A stretch of DNA of 64,000 nucleotides. It comes from Mesorhizobium erdmanii USDA 3471 (GTDB lineage: Bacteria > Pseudomonadota > Alphaproteobacteria > Rhizobiales > Rhizobiaceae). A model generated the notes under the pieces. It worked only from the letters and a program-made list of their open reading frames with translations. It was not told the DNA's origin and did not search any database. The stretch spans positions 62,001-126,000 of the forward strand of contig NZ_KI421453.1 of assembly GCF_000472705.1 (NCBI RefSeq). Reading direction: 5' to 3'. How positions within the stretch are numbered: the first letter of the stretch is position 1; every line of letters begins with the position of its first letter. The position numbers were made by a program, and so were the translations under genes. This document shows positions 1 to 7,428 of the stretch, one piece after another.

Positions 1-456
1 TACGAGTATGAACCGCTTGTGCGCTTCCTCGCGGCGACGATGGGCAAGGCAAAGCTGCACGTCATGCAGGACCCGCTGGCCCGCACCAACGTCATGGCCT
101 ATCGCGCCGGCGAAGCGCTGAACTGGCATTTCGACCGCTCGGAATTCACCACTACCCTCCTCCTGCAGCAGGCGCAGAGCGGTGGCGACCTCGAATATCG
201 CACCGATCTCAGATCGGACGATGATCCAAATTATGACGGCGTCGCCCGACTGCTGGAAGGCCGTGATCCCGACGCAAAAATCCTGCGCATGAAGCCGGGT
301 ACACTCAATGTGTTCCGCGGCAAGAACACCGCGCACCGGGTCACCACGGTCGAAGGCGAGCGCGAACGCATGATCGCGGTGTTTTCCTACTATGAGAGGC
401 CAGGCGTGATGTTCAGCGCCGAGGAACGGGTCGGCTTCTATGGCCGCGCGGCCTGA
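1..456 (+). CDS. 2OG-Fe(II) oxygenase (BesD/HalD-like), 5'-truncated
   Basis: The reading frame is open from base 1, so the N-terminus lies outside the window; about 151 residues are present. The visible part carries the facial triad of a non-haem Fe(II)/2-oxoglutarate oxygenase: WHFDRSEF (the H-x-D pair), then a distal His in the segment TAHRVTTVEGERERMIAVFSYYE, with the following Arg able to hold 2-oxoglutarate. The layout resembles the HalD/BesD amino-acid halogenase and hydroxylase group, but the Asp of H-x-D is kept, so this member should hydroxylate rather than halogenate. Halogenases have Gly or Ala there. The substrate is unknown. It is followed by a GntR gene after 119 bases. Family confidence is good; function is only inferred. 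Confidence 0.7.
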   Translation, partial: YEYEPLVRFLAATMGKAKLHVMQDPLARTNVMAYRAGEALNWHFDRSEFTTTLLLQQAQSGGDLEYRTDLRSDDDPNYDGVARLLEGRDPDAKILRMKPGTLNVFRGKNTAHRVTTVEGERERMIAVFSYYERPGVMFSAEERVGFYGRAA

Positions 457-522
457 CCCCGCCCCACCGCATCCGGATCAGATTGCGCAGACGATGAAAG
501 AATCCAAAAATGACATCTTGTT

Positions 523-538
523 AGATTGTCGACAATCT
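523..538. promoter_or_regulatory. 16-bp perfect palindrome, probable GntR operator
   Basis: AGATTGTCGACAATCT is its own reverse complement. The core TTGT...ACAA is of the type bound by FadR/FCD-subfamily GntR proteins. It lies 37 bases upstream of the GntR start codon, suggesting autoregulation and control of the downstream enolase-superfamily genes. Confidence 0.6.
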
Positions 539-575
539 GATTGTCTTGCCTTCTGTTCTCGCTGGAGTGGGCCGG

Positions 576-1268
576 ATGGTGAAGACGGAGTTCAGCCCGA
601 TTGCCGACACGACGCGCCGCGCCGAAATCGTCGCGCTGCTGCGGCGGGCGATCCTGACCGGTCAGTTGGGACCCGGCCAGAAGCTCAACGAGCTCAGGAT
701 TTCAGAGCAGATGCGGGTCAGCCGCGCGCCATTGCGCGAGGCGATGCGTGAGCTCGTGCAGGAAGGCCTCCTCTCCAGCATTCCCTATGCCGGCACCTTC
801 GTCATCGACGTCACCGCCAAGGACATTGACGATGCCTATTCGCTCAACCAGGTGCTTGACGAATTCGCCATCGCGCGCACCTGGCCGCTGCGCGACCAGC
901 GCTTCTTCGATGAGCTTGACCGGCGCCACGAAGCGGTGAAGCAGGCGACCCGCAACCTCGACACAACAAGGCAGATCGAGACGGCGCTGCAACTGCATGG
1001 GCTGATCTATGAATGGGCCGACAATTCGGTGCTGCTGGAAACCTGGCAGCGGCTGATCAGCCGGCTGCAGATGTATTTCGCGCTGCACCAGCATGCGCGC
1101 AACGAGCCGGTGCCGGCCGAAGACGTTCATGAGACTTACGTGCGGCTGCTCAAAGGCACCGACATGGGCGCCGCCCAGCGCCATGCCCGCGAGCATATCC
1201 ACCTCGATTTCGAACAGCTGCTTTCCTACGCACGCGGCCTCGAACAGCGCCCATCGAGGGGCGCCTGA
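576..1268 (+). CDS. GntR family transcriptional regulator, FCD subfamily
   Basis: A 230-residue ligand-responsive DNA-binding protein. Residues about 12-75 form the winged helix-turn-helix (SEQMRVSRAPLREAMRELV is the typical recognition region). Residues about 85-215 form the all-helical FCD effector domain, with His residues in ALQLHGLIYEWAD, DVHETY and REHIHLDF in the places that usually bind a metal and carboxylate ligand. I chose the ATG at 576 because GGAG lies 8 bases before it; an in-frame TTG at 546 has no ribosome site and would overlap the leader. The gene precedes two enolase-superfamily enzymes and is their likely local regulator, with a sugar acid or amino-acid-derived acid as effector by family habit. 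Confidence 0.88.
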   Translation: MVKTEFSPIADTTRRAEIVALLRRAILTGQLGPGQKLNELRISEQMRVSRAPLREAMRELVQEGLLSSIPYAGTFVIDVTAKDIDDAYSLNQVLDEFAIARTWPLRDQRFFDELDRRHEAVKQATRNLDTTRQIETALQLHGLIYEWADNSVLLETWQRLISRLQMYFALHQHARNEPVPAEDVHETYVRLLKGTDMGAAQRHAREHIHLDFEQLLSYARGLEQRPSRGA

Positions 1269-1303
1269 TCAATTCCCAGACTTTGCAGCCAACGGACAGA
1301 CAC

Positions 1304-2410
1304 GTGCGCATCGAAACCATCAAAGCCTACCATGTCGTGCAGCCCTTCGTGGACGGACCCTACCGGATGTCGAAGGGGCGCGAAGCCGACGCTTTCGACG
1401 CGGTGATCGTCGCCATCACAGCCGACGGCGGCTTGACCGGCTGGGGCGAGATGGCGCCGCTTGGCAATTTCTACTCGGCCGCGTTTCCCGCTGGAACGCG
1501 CGCGGGCGTGCCGGAAATCGCGTCGCATCTCATCGGCCACGATCCGCGCGGCCTGGCCAGCATCGGCCGGCTGATGGACACGGTGTTCAAGGGCCATCCC
1601 TACATCAAATCAGCGCTCGACATGGCCTGCTGGGATCTCGCCGCGCGCGCCGCCAACGTGCCGCTGGTGACACTGCTGGGCGGCAAGGAAAGCGAGACGG
1701 CCGAACTCTACAAGGTGGTCACTCACGGCAGCGTCGACGCCATGGCGGCGCTGGCAAAGCGCATCGTCAGGGACGGCTTCCACCGGCTGCAGGTCAAGGT
1801 CGGCGGCAATGTCCATGATGACATCGAGCGCGTCACAGCGGTCGCCGCCTCCGTGCCGAATGGCACCGTCATCTTCTGCGACGCCAATGCCGGCTGGACC
1901 CCCTATCAGGCGCGGCAGTTCGCCGATGCCACACGCGCCATCGACTACACATTCGAGCAGCCTTGCACGACGATCGACGAGAACATGTCGGTGCGCCGCA
2001 TGCTCGACAAGCCGATGGTGCTCGACGAATCCGTCACCTCGCTCGAGGCAATGCTGGAAATCCATCGCCTGGGCGCAGCCGACGGATTGACGCTGAAAAT
2101 CTCGCGGCTCGGTGGCGTGACCAAGACGCGCCAGATCCGCGACGTCGCCGTCGACCTCGGCTTCATGATCACGGTCGAGGACACTGGCGGCGCCGAGATC
2201 GACACATCAGCCATGGCGCATCTGTCGCTGTCGACGCCGGAGGAACGCCGGCTGCACGCCATCGCTTTCCATGAATGGGTGACGGTGCGCACCGCGTCGA
2301 ACAAGCCGCCGGTCACCGGCAGCCGCATGGGCATTCCGGACGGGCCAGGCCTCGGCATCGACGTCGTTCCCGACCTGATCGGCGTGCCGTTCTTCGAGAT
2401 CGGCGGCTGA
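1304..2410 (+). CDS. Mandelate racemase/muconate lactonizing enzyme family protein (hydroxyproline-type)
   Basis: A 368-residue enolase-superfamily enzyme with a capping domain (about 1-125) and a barrel. The motifs are LQVKVGG (only the second Lys of the usual KxK pair), DANAGW (metal Asp), FEQPC (metal Glu), VLDESV (metal Asp/Glu) and LKISRLGG (second acid-base Lys). FEQPC followed by a late ITVEDTGGAEI resembles cis-3-hydroxyproline dehydratases and hydroxyproline-betaine 2-epimerases more than dipeptide epimerases, though a dipeptide epimerase is not excluded. I prefer the GTG at 1304 (MRIETIKAYHV) to the TTG at 1283 because it matches family N-termini; neither has a strong ribosome site. 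The stop is one base from the next gene, so the two are co-transcribed. Confidence 0.8.
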   Translation: MRIETIKAYHVVQPFVDGPYRMSKGREADAFDAVIVAITADGGLTGWGEMAPLGNFYSAAFPAGTRAGVPEIASHLIGHDPRGLASIGRLMDTVFKGHPYIKSALDMACWDLAARAANVPLVTLLGGKESETAELYKVVTHGSVDAMAALAKRIVRDGFHRLQVKVGGNVHDDIERVTAVAASVPNGTVIFCDANAGWTPYQARQFADATRAIDYTFEQPCTTIDENMSVRRMLDKPMVLDESVTSLEAMLEIHRLGAADGLTLKISRLGGVTKTRQIRDVAVDLGFMITVEDTGGAEIDTSAMAHLSLSTPEERRLHAIAFHEWVTVRTASNKPPVTGSRMGIPDGPGLGIDVVPDLIGVPFFEIGG

Positions 2411-2411
2411 G

Positions 2412-3596
2412 ATGAAGATCCGCAGCATCAGGGCCACGCCGATCAATCTTCGCCTCGAAGCGCCTTATGGCTGGGTGTTCGGCGAGCTCGACGGGTTTTC
2501 GCAGACCATTGTCGAGGTCGAGACCGAGGATGGGCTGATCGGCCTCGGCGAAGCGCCTACACCGGCGGCGGCCTCGATCGTCAATGGTGTTCTGGCCGAT
2601 CGCCTGGTCGGCCGCGATGCATTCGATATTGCCGGCGCCGAGCATGTCAGCCTGCCGTATTGGACCGGCGTGCAGTCGATCAACGACCGCACCCGCATCA
2701 TGGCTTTCGGCGCCGTCGAGATGGCGCTGTGGGACCTGCGCGGCAAGGCGTGGAACCAGCCGCTCTACCAGTTGCTCGGCGGCGCCGTGCGCAAGGATAT
2801 CCCGTTCACCGATTATTTCTCGCTGCGCGGCGATGGGCCTGATGTAAAGGGCGAAACGACGCCGGAAGAAGTCGCCGACTATTGCGTCGAACTGCACGAG
2901 ACGCATGGAACGAGCTTCTTCGAAGGCAAATTCTCGACCGAGGATCCGAAGATCTCGCTGAGAATGGTCGAGCTGATCCGCGAGAAACTCGGCGACGAGG
3001 TGATGATCCGCATCGATTCCAACCAGGCCTATTCGCTGGCCACGGCGCGGCTGCTGGCGCGGCCGCTGGAAGAACTCGGCGTTCGCAACTGGGAGGATCC
3101 GGTGGCCACGATCGAGGAGATGCGGCAGTTGCGGCAGCATTGCTCGATCCCGTTCTCAACCCACAACATCGACATTGCGCGGGCCATGGACCTCAAGGTT
3201 CCGGACGCCTTTGTCGGCAATCCGACGGCGCATGGCGGCATTGGCCGCCTGCTGCGCTTCGTCGGCGCCTGCGAGCACGCCGGCGTCGACTTCTGGTGCT
3301 ACAGCGGCGACAGCGGCATCGGCAGCGCGGCGTATCTGCACCTGTGCGCCGCGCTCGGCTGGATCCGCGAGCCGAACCAATCGCTGTTTCGCATGCAGCC
3401 CATGGATATCACCGAGGAAGGGCCGTTTTCGCCGAGGAACAATGTCGTGCGCGTGCCGGAAGGCCCCGGCCTCGGCGTCACCTTGTCGCGCAAGAACCTC
3501 GCGGCCTGCCATCGCGATTTCACCGACAACGGCCCGTGCAACAAATATCACGATCCGGCCAAGCCCGGGACATACCGCCGTCTGCCGCTGAATTAG
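2412..3596 (+). CDS. Enolase-superfamily (MR/MLE) dehydratase, glucarate dehydratase-like
   Basis: A 394-residue second member of the enolase superfamily, clearly distinct from the one just upstream. The metal-ligand segments are RIDSNQAYS (Asp), WEDPV (Glu) and PFSTHNIDIA (His/Asn at the third site), as in the glucarate dehydratase branch. EGKFSTEDP stands where the catalytic Lys pair is expected. The later segment FWCYSGDSGIG lacks the obvious catalytic His of true glucarate dehydratase, so the reaction may differ. The start is one base after the preceding stop (TGAGATG). The pair implies two steps of one acid-sugar or hydroxy-acid pathway, possibly fed by the neighbouring importer. Confidence 0.75.
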   Translation: MKIRSIRATPINLRLEAPYGWVFGELDGFSQTIVEVETEDGLIGLGEAPTPAAASIVNGVLADRLVGRDAFDIAGAEHVSLPYWTGVQSINDRTRIMAFGAVEMALWDLRGKAWNQPLYQLLGGAVRKDIPFTDYFSLRGDGPDVKGETTPEEVADYCVELHETHGTSFFEGKFSTEDPKISLRMVELIREKLGDEVMIRIDSNQAYSLATARLLARPLEELGVRNWEDPVATIEEMRQLRQHCSIPFSTHNIDIARAMDLKVPDAFVGNPTAHGGIGRLLRFVGACEHAGVDFWCYSGDSGIGSAAYLHLCAALGWIREPNQSLFRMQPMDITEEGPFSPRNNVVRVPEGPGLGVTLSRKNLAACHRDFTDNGPCNKYHDPAKPGTYRRLPLN

Positions 3597-3753
3597 AAGG
3601 ACGAGAAGGGAAAGGAGACTTGATTCAACAACAAGGGCCCGCCGCGGCGATTGGACGGCAGCGGCAGGACCGGACGAGTGGAAGCATAGCCTCAAGAAAA
3701 TCTGACCACCGCGCCGCAAGGATCGGATGAACCGGAAAAAACCGCATGCTACA

Positions 3754-3787
3754 GTCCCGGTCTACCGACTTCGTTGATGGCCGGGAC
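3754..3787. repeat. Inverted repeat in leader of SBP gene
   Basis: GTCCCGG (3754-3760) and CCGGGAC (3781-3787) are perfect arms around a 20-base loop, about 75 bases before the SBP start. It could be an operator or a leader hairpin. The rest of the 3597-3863 gap shows nothing else that I can call. Confidence 0.35.
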
Positions 3788-3863
3788 AAGGAGAACTCCA
3801 CGGAATTTCGTCAACTGGAAGTGCATTCGTCAACCATAAGAAATAGGGGAAAGGGTTAAACCC

Positions 3864-5528
3864 ATGAGCAAGAACTACCGCATTCTCGACCTGATCCGGC
3901 GCAATCGCTCGCCGCTCGAAAACCATCTCATCGACGGTCTCGTCGATGGTCGCGTCAGCCGCCGCGACTTCATTCGCCACGGCAGCCTGCTTGGCCTGTC
4001 GCTGCCGCTTTTGGGCGGCATCACCACGGCTGCCGGCCTCAGTGGCATGCCGTCGCTCGCCCGCGCCCAGAATGCGCCGGGCGCGACCATCCGCGTCGGC
4101 AGCAGCGTTCCGGCGGCAACCATCGACCCGGTCACCATCGCCGACGCCGGCGGCCTGGTGGTCATGCAGCAGGTTGCGGAATTCCTCTGCGTCGACGGCC
4201 CGGACCTGGTGCTGAAGCCGGCACTGGCCGAAAGCTGGAAGCCGAACGACAAAGGCACGGTGTGGACCTTCAAGCTGCGTAAGGGCGTGAAATTCCACTC
4301 AGGCGGCGAGATGAAGGCCGACGACGTCGTGGCCAGCATCGACCGCCTTGCCGACCCGGCAAACTCGTCCAACGCGTTGTCGGTGTTCACCGGCATCCTG
4401 CAGAAGGGCGCCACCAAGAAGGTCGACGACTACACGGTGGAATTCCACCTCGACGCGGCGAACGGTAACTTCCCCTACATGGTGTCGTCCGACAATTACA
4501 ACGCCGTCATCATCCCGGCGAGCTACAAGGGCGACTACGAGAAGAGCTTCGACGGTACCGGCCCGTTCAAGATCGAAAAGTACACGCCGAAGGTCGGCGC
4601 TTCCTTCGTCCGCAACGAGGACTACTGGGGCGAAAAGGCGCTGCCGGAGCGCACCGAGTTCACCTTCTTCGCCGACATGCAGCCGCAAATCCTGGCGCTG
4701 CAGGGCGGACAGATCGACATCATCAACCAGATGCCGGTTCTCGCGGGCGTTGCCCTGCTCAACGATCCGAGCTTCGAAATCATCAGCCTGAAGTCGTCGG
4801 CGCATCAGCAACTGCACATGCACTGCGACGAAGGCCCGACGAAAGATGCCCGCGTGCGCCGCGCCATCGCCCTCTGCCTCGATCGCGAAAAGCTCGCCGC
4901 CGGCCTGATGAAGGGACGTTCGGCCTTGGGCAATGACAGCCCGTTCGCCGCGGTCTACCCGTCGACCGACACGACCATACCACAGCGCAAGCAGGATATC
5001 GCGCAGGCCAAGCAGTTGATGGAAGCCGCCGGCGTCGGCCAGGGCTTCAAGATGACGCTGACCACCGAGCGCTACCTCGAAATCCCCGAATACGCCCAGC
5101 TCATCCAGAACTGGGTCAAGGAGATCGGCATCGAACTCGAACTGAACATCCTCGACCAGGGCGCCTATTACGGCGATGCCGTGTTCGGCAAGTCGAACTG
5201 GTTGGATTCGGCGATGGGCATTACCGATTACGGCCACCGCGGCGTGCCGAACGTCTACCTTGCCGCGCCGCTGAAGAGCGACGGCACCTGGAACGCGGCG
5301 CACTTCAAGAACAAGGACTATGACGCGCTGGCGACCAGCTATATCGCGGCGCTCGACCTCGAGGCGCAGAAGGCCGACGCTGGCAAGATCCAGAAGCTGC
5401 TGCTCGAGGAAACGCCTGTCATCTTCGGCTATTTCTACGACTACCTGACGGCGACGGCGAAGGGCGTGACCGGCGTGCAGCCGACCGCCATGTCGCAGCT
5501 GTTCCTCGAAAAGGCATCGAAGGCCTAG
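3864..5528 (+). CDS. ABC transporter substrate-binding protein, dipeptide/oligopeptide family (Tat-exported)
   Basis: A 554-residue family 5 extracellular solute-binding protein. The N-terminus has a Tat signal: SRRDFIRHGSLLG, then a hydrophobic stretch ending in LARAQNAP near residue 69. The SBP_bac_5 signature is present: LAESWKPNDKGTVWTFKLRK followed by GVKFHSGGEMKADDVVASI. It should deliver a peptide, opine or similar solute to the two permeases just downstream. Tat export suggests that it folds before export. A close relative lies at 10513-12168, after the LysR gene. The ATG at 3864 is preceded by AGGGGAAAGG. The substrate is not predictable from sequence; the enzymes upstream hint at an amino-acid derivative or acid sugar conjugate. 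Confidence 0.88.
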   Translation: MSKNYRILDLIRRNRSPLENHLIDGLVDGRVSRRDFIRHGSLLGLSLPLLGGITTAAGLSGMPSLARAQNAPGATIRVGSSVPAATIDPVTIADAGGLVVMQQVAEFLCVDGPDLVLKPALAESWKPNDKGTVWTFKLRKGVKFHSGGEMKADDVVASIDRLADPANSSNALSVFTGILQKGATKKVDDYTVEFHLDAANGNFPYMVSSDNYNAVIIPASYKGDYEKSFDGTGPFKIEKYTPKVGASFVRNEDYWGEKALPERTEFTFFADMQPQILALQGGQIDIINQMPVLAGVALLNDPSFEIISLKSSAHQQLHMHCDEGPTKDARVRRAIALCLDREKLAAGLMKGRSALGNDSPFAAVYPSTDTTIPQRKQDIAQAKQLMEAAGVGQGFKMTLTTERYLEIPEYAQLIQNWVKEIGIELELNILDQGAYYGDAVFGKSNWLDSAMGITDYGHRGVPNVYLAAPLKSDGTWNAAHFKNKDYDALATSYIAALDLEAQKADAGKIQKLLLEETPVIFGYFYDYLTATAKGVTGVQPTAMSQLFLEKASKA

Positions 5529-5555
5529 GCGAAAAGGGAAAGCCAATCCTCTAAC

Positions 5556-5581
5556 AGCCAGCTCCCGCATGGGGGCTGGCT
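5556..5581 (+). terminator. Stem-loop after SBP gene (transcript-stabilising or attenuating)
   Basis: AGCCAGCTCCC pairs with GGGGGCTGGCT across a GCAT loop, with one wobble pair. There is no T-tract and the permease gene follows at once, so this is more likely an intercistronic hairpin that keeps SBP mRNA in excess than a full terminator. Confidence 0.55.
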
Positions 5582-5623
5582 CCGCAAGGAGTCTTAGCCA
5601 TTCTCTCCTTCTTTGCACGGCGT

Positions 5624-6553
5624 GTGTCGCTGTCGCTTGTGACATTGTTCCTGCTGTCGATCATGGTGTTCCTGGGCGGCCAGGTGCTGCCCGGCAATGT
5701 CGGGCGCGCGATCCTGGGTCCGTTTGCCGACCAGCGCGCCGTCGACGCGCTCAATCATACGCTCGGCGTCGATCGCCCATTGCTCACCCAATATGCGACC
5801 TGGATCTGGAAATTTGTCCGTGGCGACATGGGCACGTCCTACATCTTCCGCTCGCCTGTAGCGCCCTTCGTCATTGACGCCTTGGGCAATTCGATGAAGC
5901 TGGCGGCGGTCGCCTTCGTGCTGGTGGTGCCGATCGGCATCCTGGGCGGTGTCGTGGCTGCGCTCAACCTCAACCGCCCGCTCGACCGCATCATCAGCCT
6001 GGGTGGCCTGTCGGTGACGGTGCTGCCAGAGTTCGTCACCGGCATCATCCTGATCCTGATCTTCGGCGTCTGGCTGCGCTGGCTGCCGATCTCGGCGGCA
6101 TGGCCGAAGGATGCCGGGTTCTTCACTCAGCTCTATTACCTGATCCTGCCGTCGCTGCCGCTGTTCCTGGTGCTGTTCGGCTATATCGCGCGCATGGCGC
6201 GTTCCGGCATGATCGAGGCGCTCGATTCCGACTATACGCGAACGGCGGTACTCAAGGGCCTGCCCTGGCGCACCGTGATCTGGCGCCATGTGCTGCGCAA
6301 TGCGCTGTTGCCGACCATCACCGTCATTGCCACGCAGACCGGCTATCTCATCGGCGGCCTCGTGGTGATCGAGACGCTGTTTCGCTACCAGGGTATCGGC
6401 TCGCTGATCTTCACCGCCGCGCGCGGCAAGGACTTTCCGATGCTGGAATCCGGCATCCTCACCATCGGTATCGTCTATGCCGTGGCGACATTGATCGCCG
6501 ACTTCCTCTATTCCGTGCTCAATCCGCGCATCCGCCTGGGGTCAGACCAATGA
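5624..6553 (+). CDS. ABC transporter permease (DppB-like)
   Basis: A 309-residue inner-membrane subunit with about six transmembrane helices and the BPD_transp_1 fold. The EAA loop is visible as DYTRTAVLKGLPWRTVIWRH. GTG at 5624 is the first standard start, but it has no ribosome site. An AAGGAG at 5586-5591 lies 8 bases before an in-frame ATT at 5600, which would give the N-terminus MLSFFARRVSLSL, typical of DppB proteins. Translation therefore probably begins at the rare codon ATT at 5600. The 3' end overlaps the next permease start by four bases (ATGA). Confidence 0.88.
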   Translation: MSLSLVTLFLLSIMVFLGGQVLPGNVGRAILGPFADQRAVDALNHTLGVDRPLLTQYATWIWKFVRGDMGTSYIFRSPVAPFVIDALGNSMKLAAVAFVLVVPIGILGGVVAALNLNRPLDRIISLGGLSVTVLPEFVTGIILILIFGVWLRWLPISAAWPKDAGFFTQLYYLILPSLPLFLVLFGYIARMARSGMIEALDSDYTRTAVLKGLPWRTVIWRHVLRNALLPTITVIATQTGYLIGGLVVIETLFRYQGIGSLIFTAARGKDFPMLESGILTIGIVYAVATLIADFLYSVLNPRIRLGSDQ

Positions 6554-7428
6554 GCGCCGTCCAGACCCCTTCTCCTGCGCAAGACGACACGCGCCGGCGC
6601 AGTCCGCTGGCGGAAGTCCTGTTCTCGCTCATGCGCTCGCGAACCTTCCTTGTCGGCCTCTTCATCGTGCTGTTCTGGGTCGCCTGCGCGCTGTTCGGCG
6701 AACATTTCGCACCCTATGACCCGCTTGCCGACGACATCATCAACGCGCTGGCACCGCCGTCGCGCGAACATTGGTTCGGCACCGACCAGATTGGCCGTGA
6801 TGTCTTCTCGCGCGTCATTGTCGGCTCCCGCGACATCCTCACCGTCGCGCCTTTGGCGACGCTGCTGGCGACGGTGGCGGGCACGGCGCTTGGCCTGCTC
6901 ACCGGCTATTTTCGCGGCATCGTCGACGATGTCGTCAGCCGCATCCTCGAAGCCTTCATGGCAATCCCCGTGGTCATTGTCGCGCTGCTCGCCATTGTAG
7001 CGCTCGGCACCTCCAAGGCCACCGTCATCGTCGTCATTGGCCTGAGCTTCGCGCCGATCATTGCGCGCACCGTGCGCTCGGCGGTGCTGGCCGAGCGCGA
7101 ACTCGACTATGTCGCCGCCGCCCAGCTGAGGCACGAGAGCGCTTTCCACACGATGTTCGTCGAGATCCTGCCCAACGTCATCCCGCCGATCCTGGTCGAG
7201 ACCACCGTGCGGCTCGGCTACGCCATCTTCGCGGTCGCCACGCTCTCCTTCATGGGCTTCGGCATCCAGCCGCCGTCGCCCGACTGGGGGCTGTCGATCT
7301 CCTCGAATTACGGCATGATCGGCGGCGGCTTCTGGTGGACGGTGCTGTTCGACGCGCTCGCCATCGCCTCGCTGGTGATCGGCGTCAACCTTGCGGCCGA
7401 CGGCGTTCATGGAGCGCTCAATGACTAA
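6550..7428 (+). CDS. ABC transporter permease (DppC-like)
   Basis: A 292-residue second permease of the dipeptide-type importer. An N-terminal cytoplasmic tail and the first helix (residues about 30-52) precede the OppC N-domain segment EHWFGTDQIGRDVFSRVIVG, which is diagnostic for the DppC/OppC side. The EAA loop region reads ELDYVAAAQLRHESAFHTMF. It overlaps DppB-like upstream by four bases and the ATPase downstream by eight bases, indicating translational coupling of the membrane and ATPase subunits. Confidence 0.9.
   Translation: MSAVQTPSPAQDDTRRRSPLAEVLFSLMRSRTFLVGLFIVLFWVACALFGEHFAPYDPLADDIINALAPPSREHWFGTDQIGRDVFSRVIVGSRDILTVAPLATLLATVAGTALGLLTGYFRGIVDDVVSRILEAFMAIPVVIVALLAIVALGTSKATVIVVIGLSFAPIIARTVRSAVLAERELDYVAAAQLRHESAFHTMFVEILPNVIPPILVETTVRLGYAIFAVATLSFMGFGIQPPSPDWGLSISSNYGMIGGGFWWTVLFDALAIASLVIGVNLAADGVHGALND

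Noticed and set aside
440..751. A 103-codon frame overlapping the oxygenase and GntR genes
   Set aside because: It overlaps the start of a well-supported GntR gene in another frame and has no motif or ribosome site.
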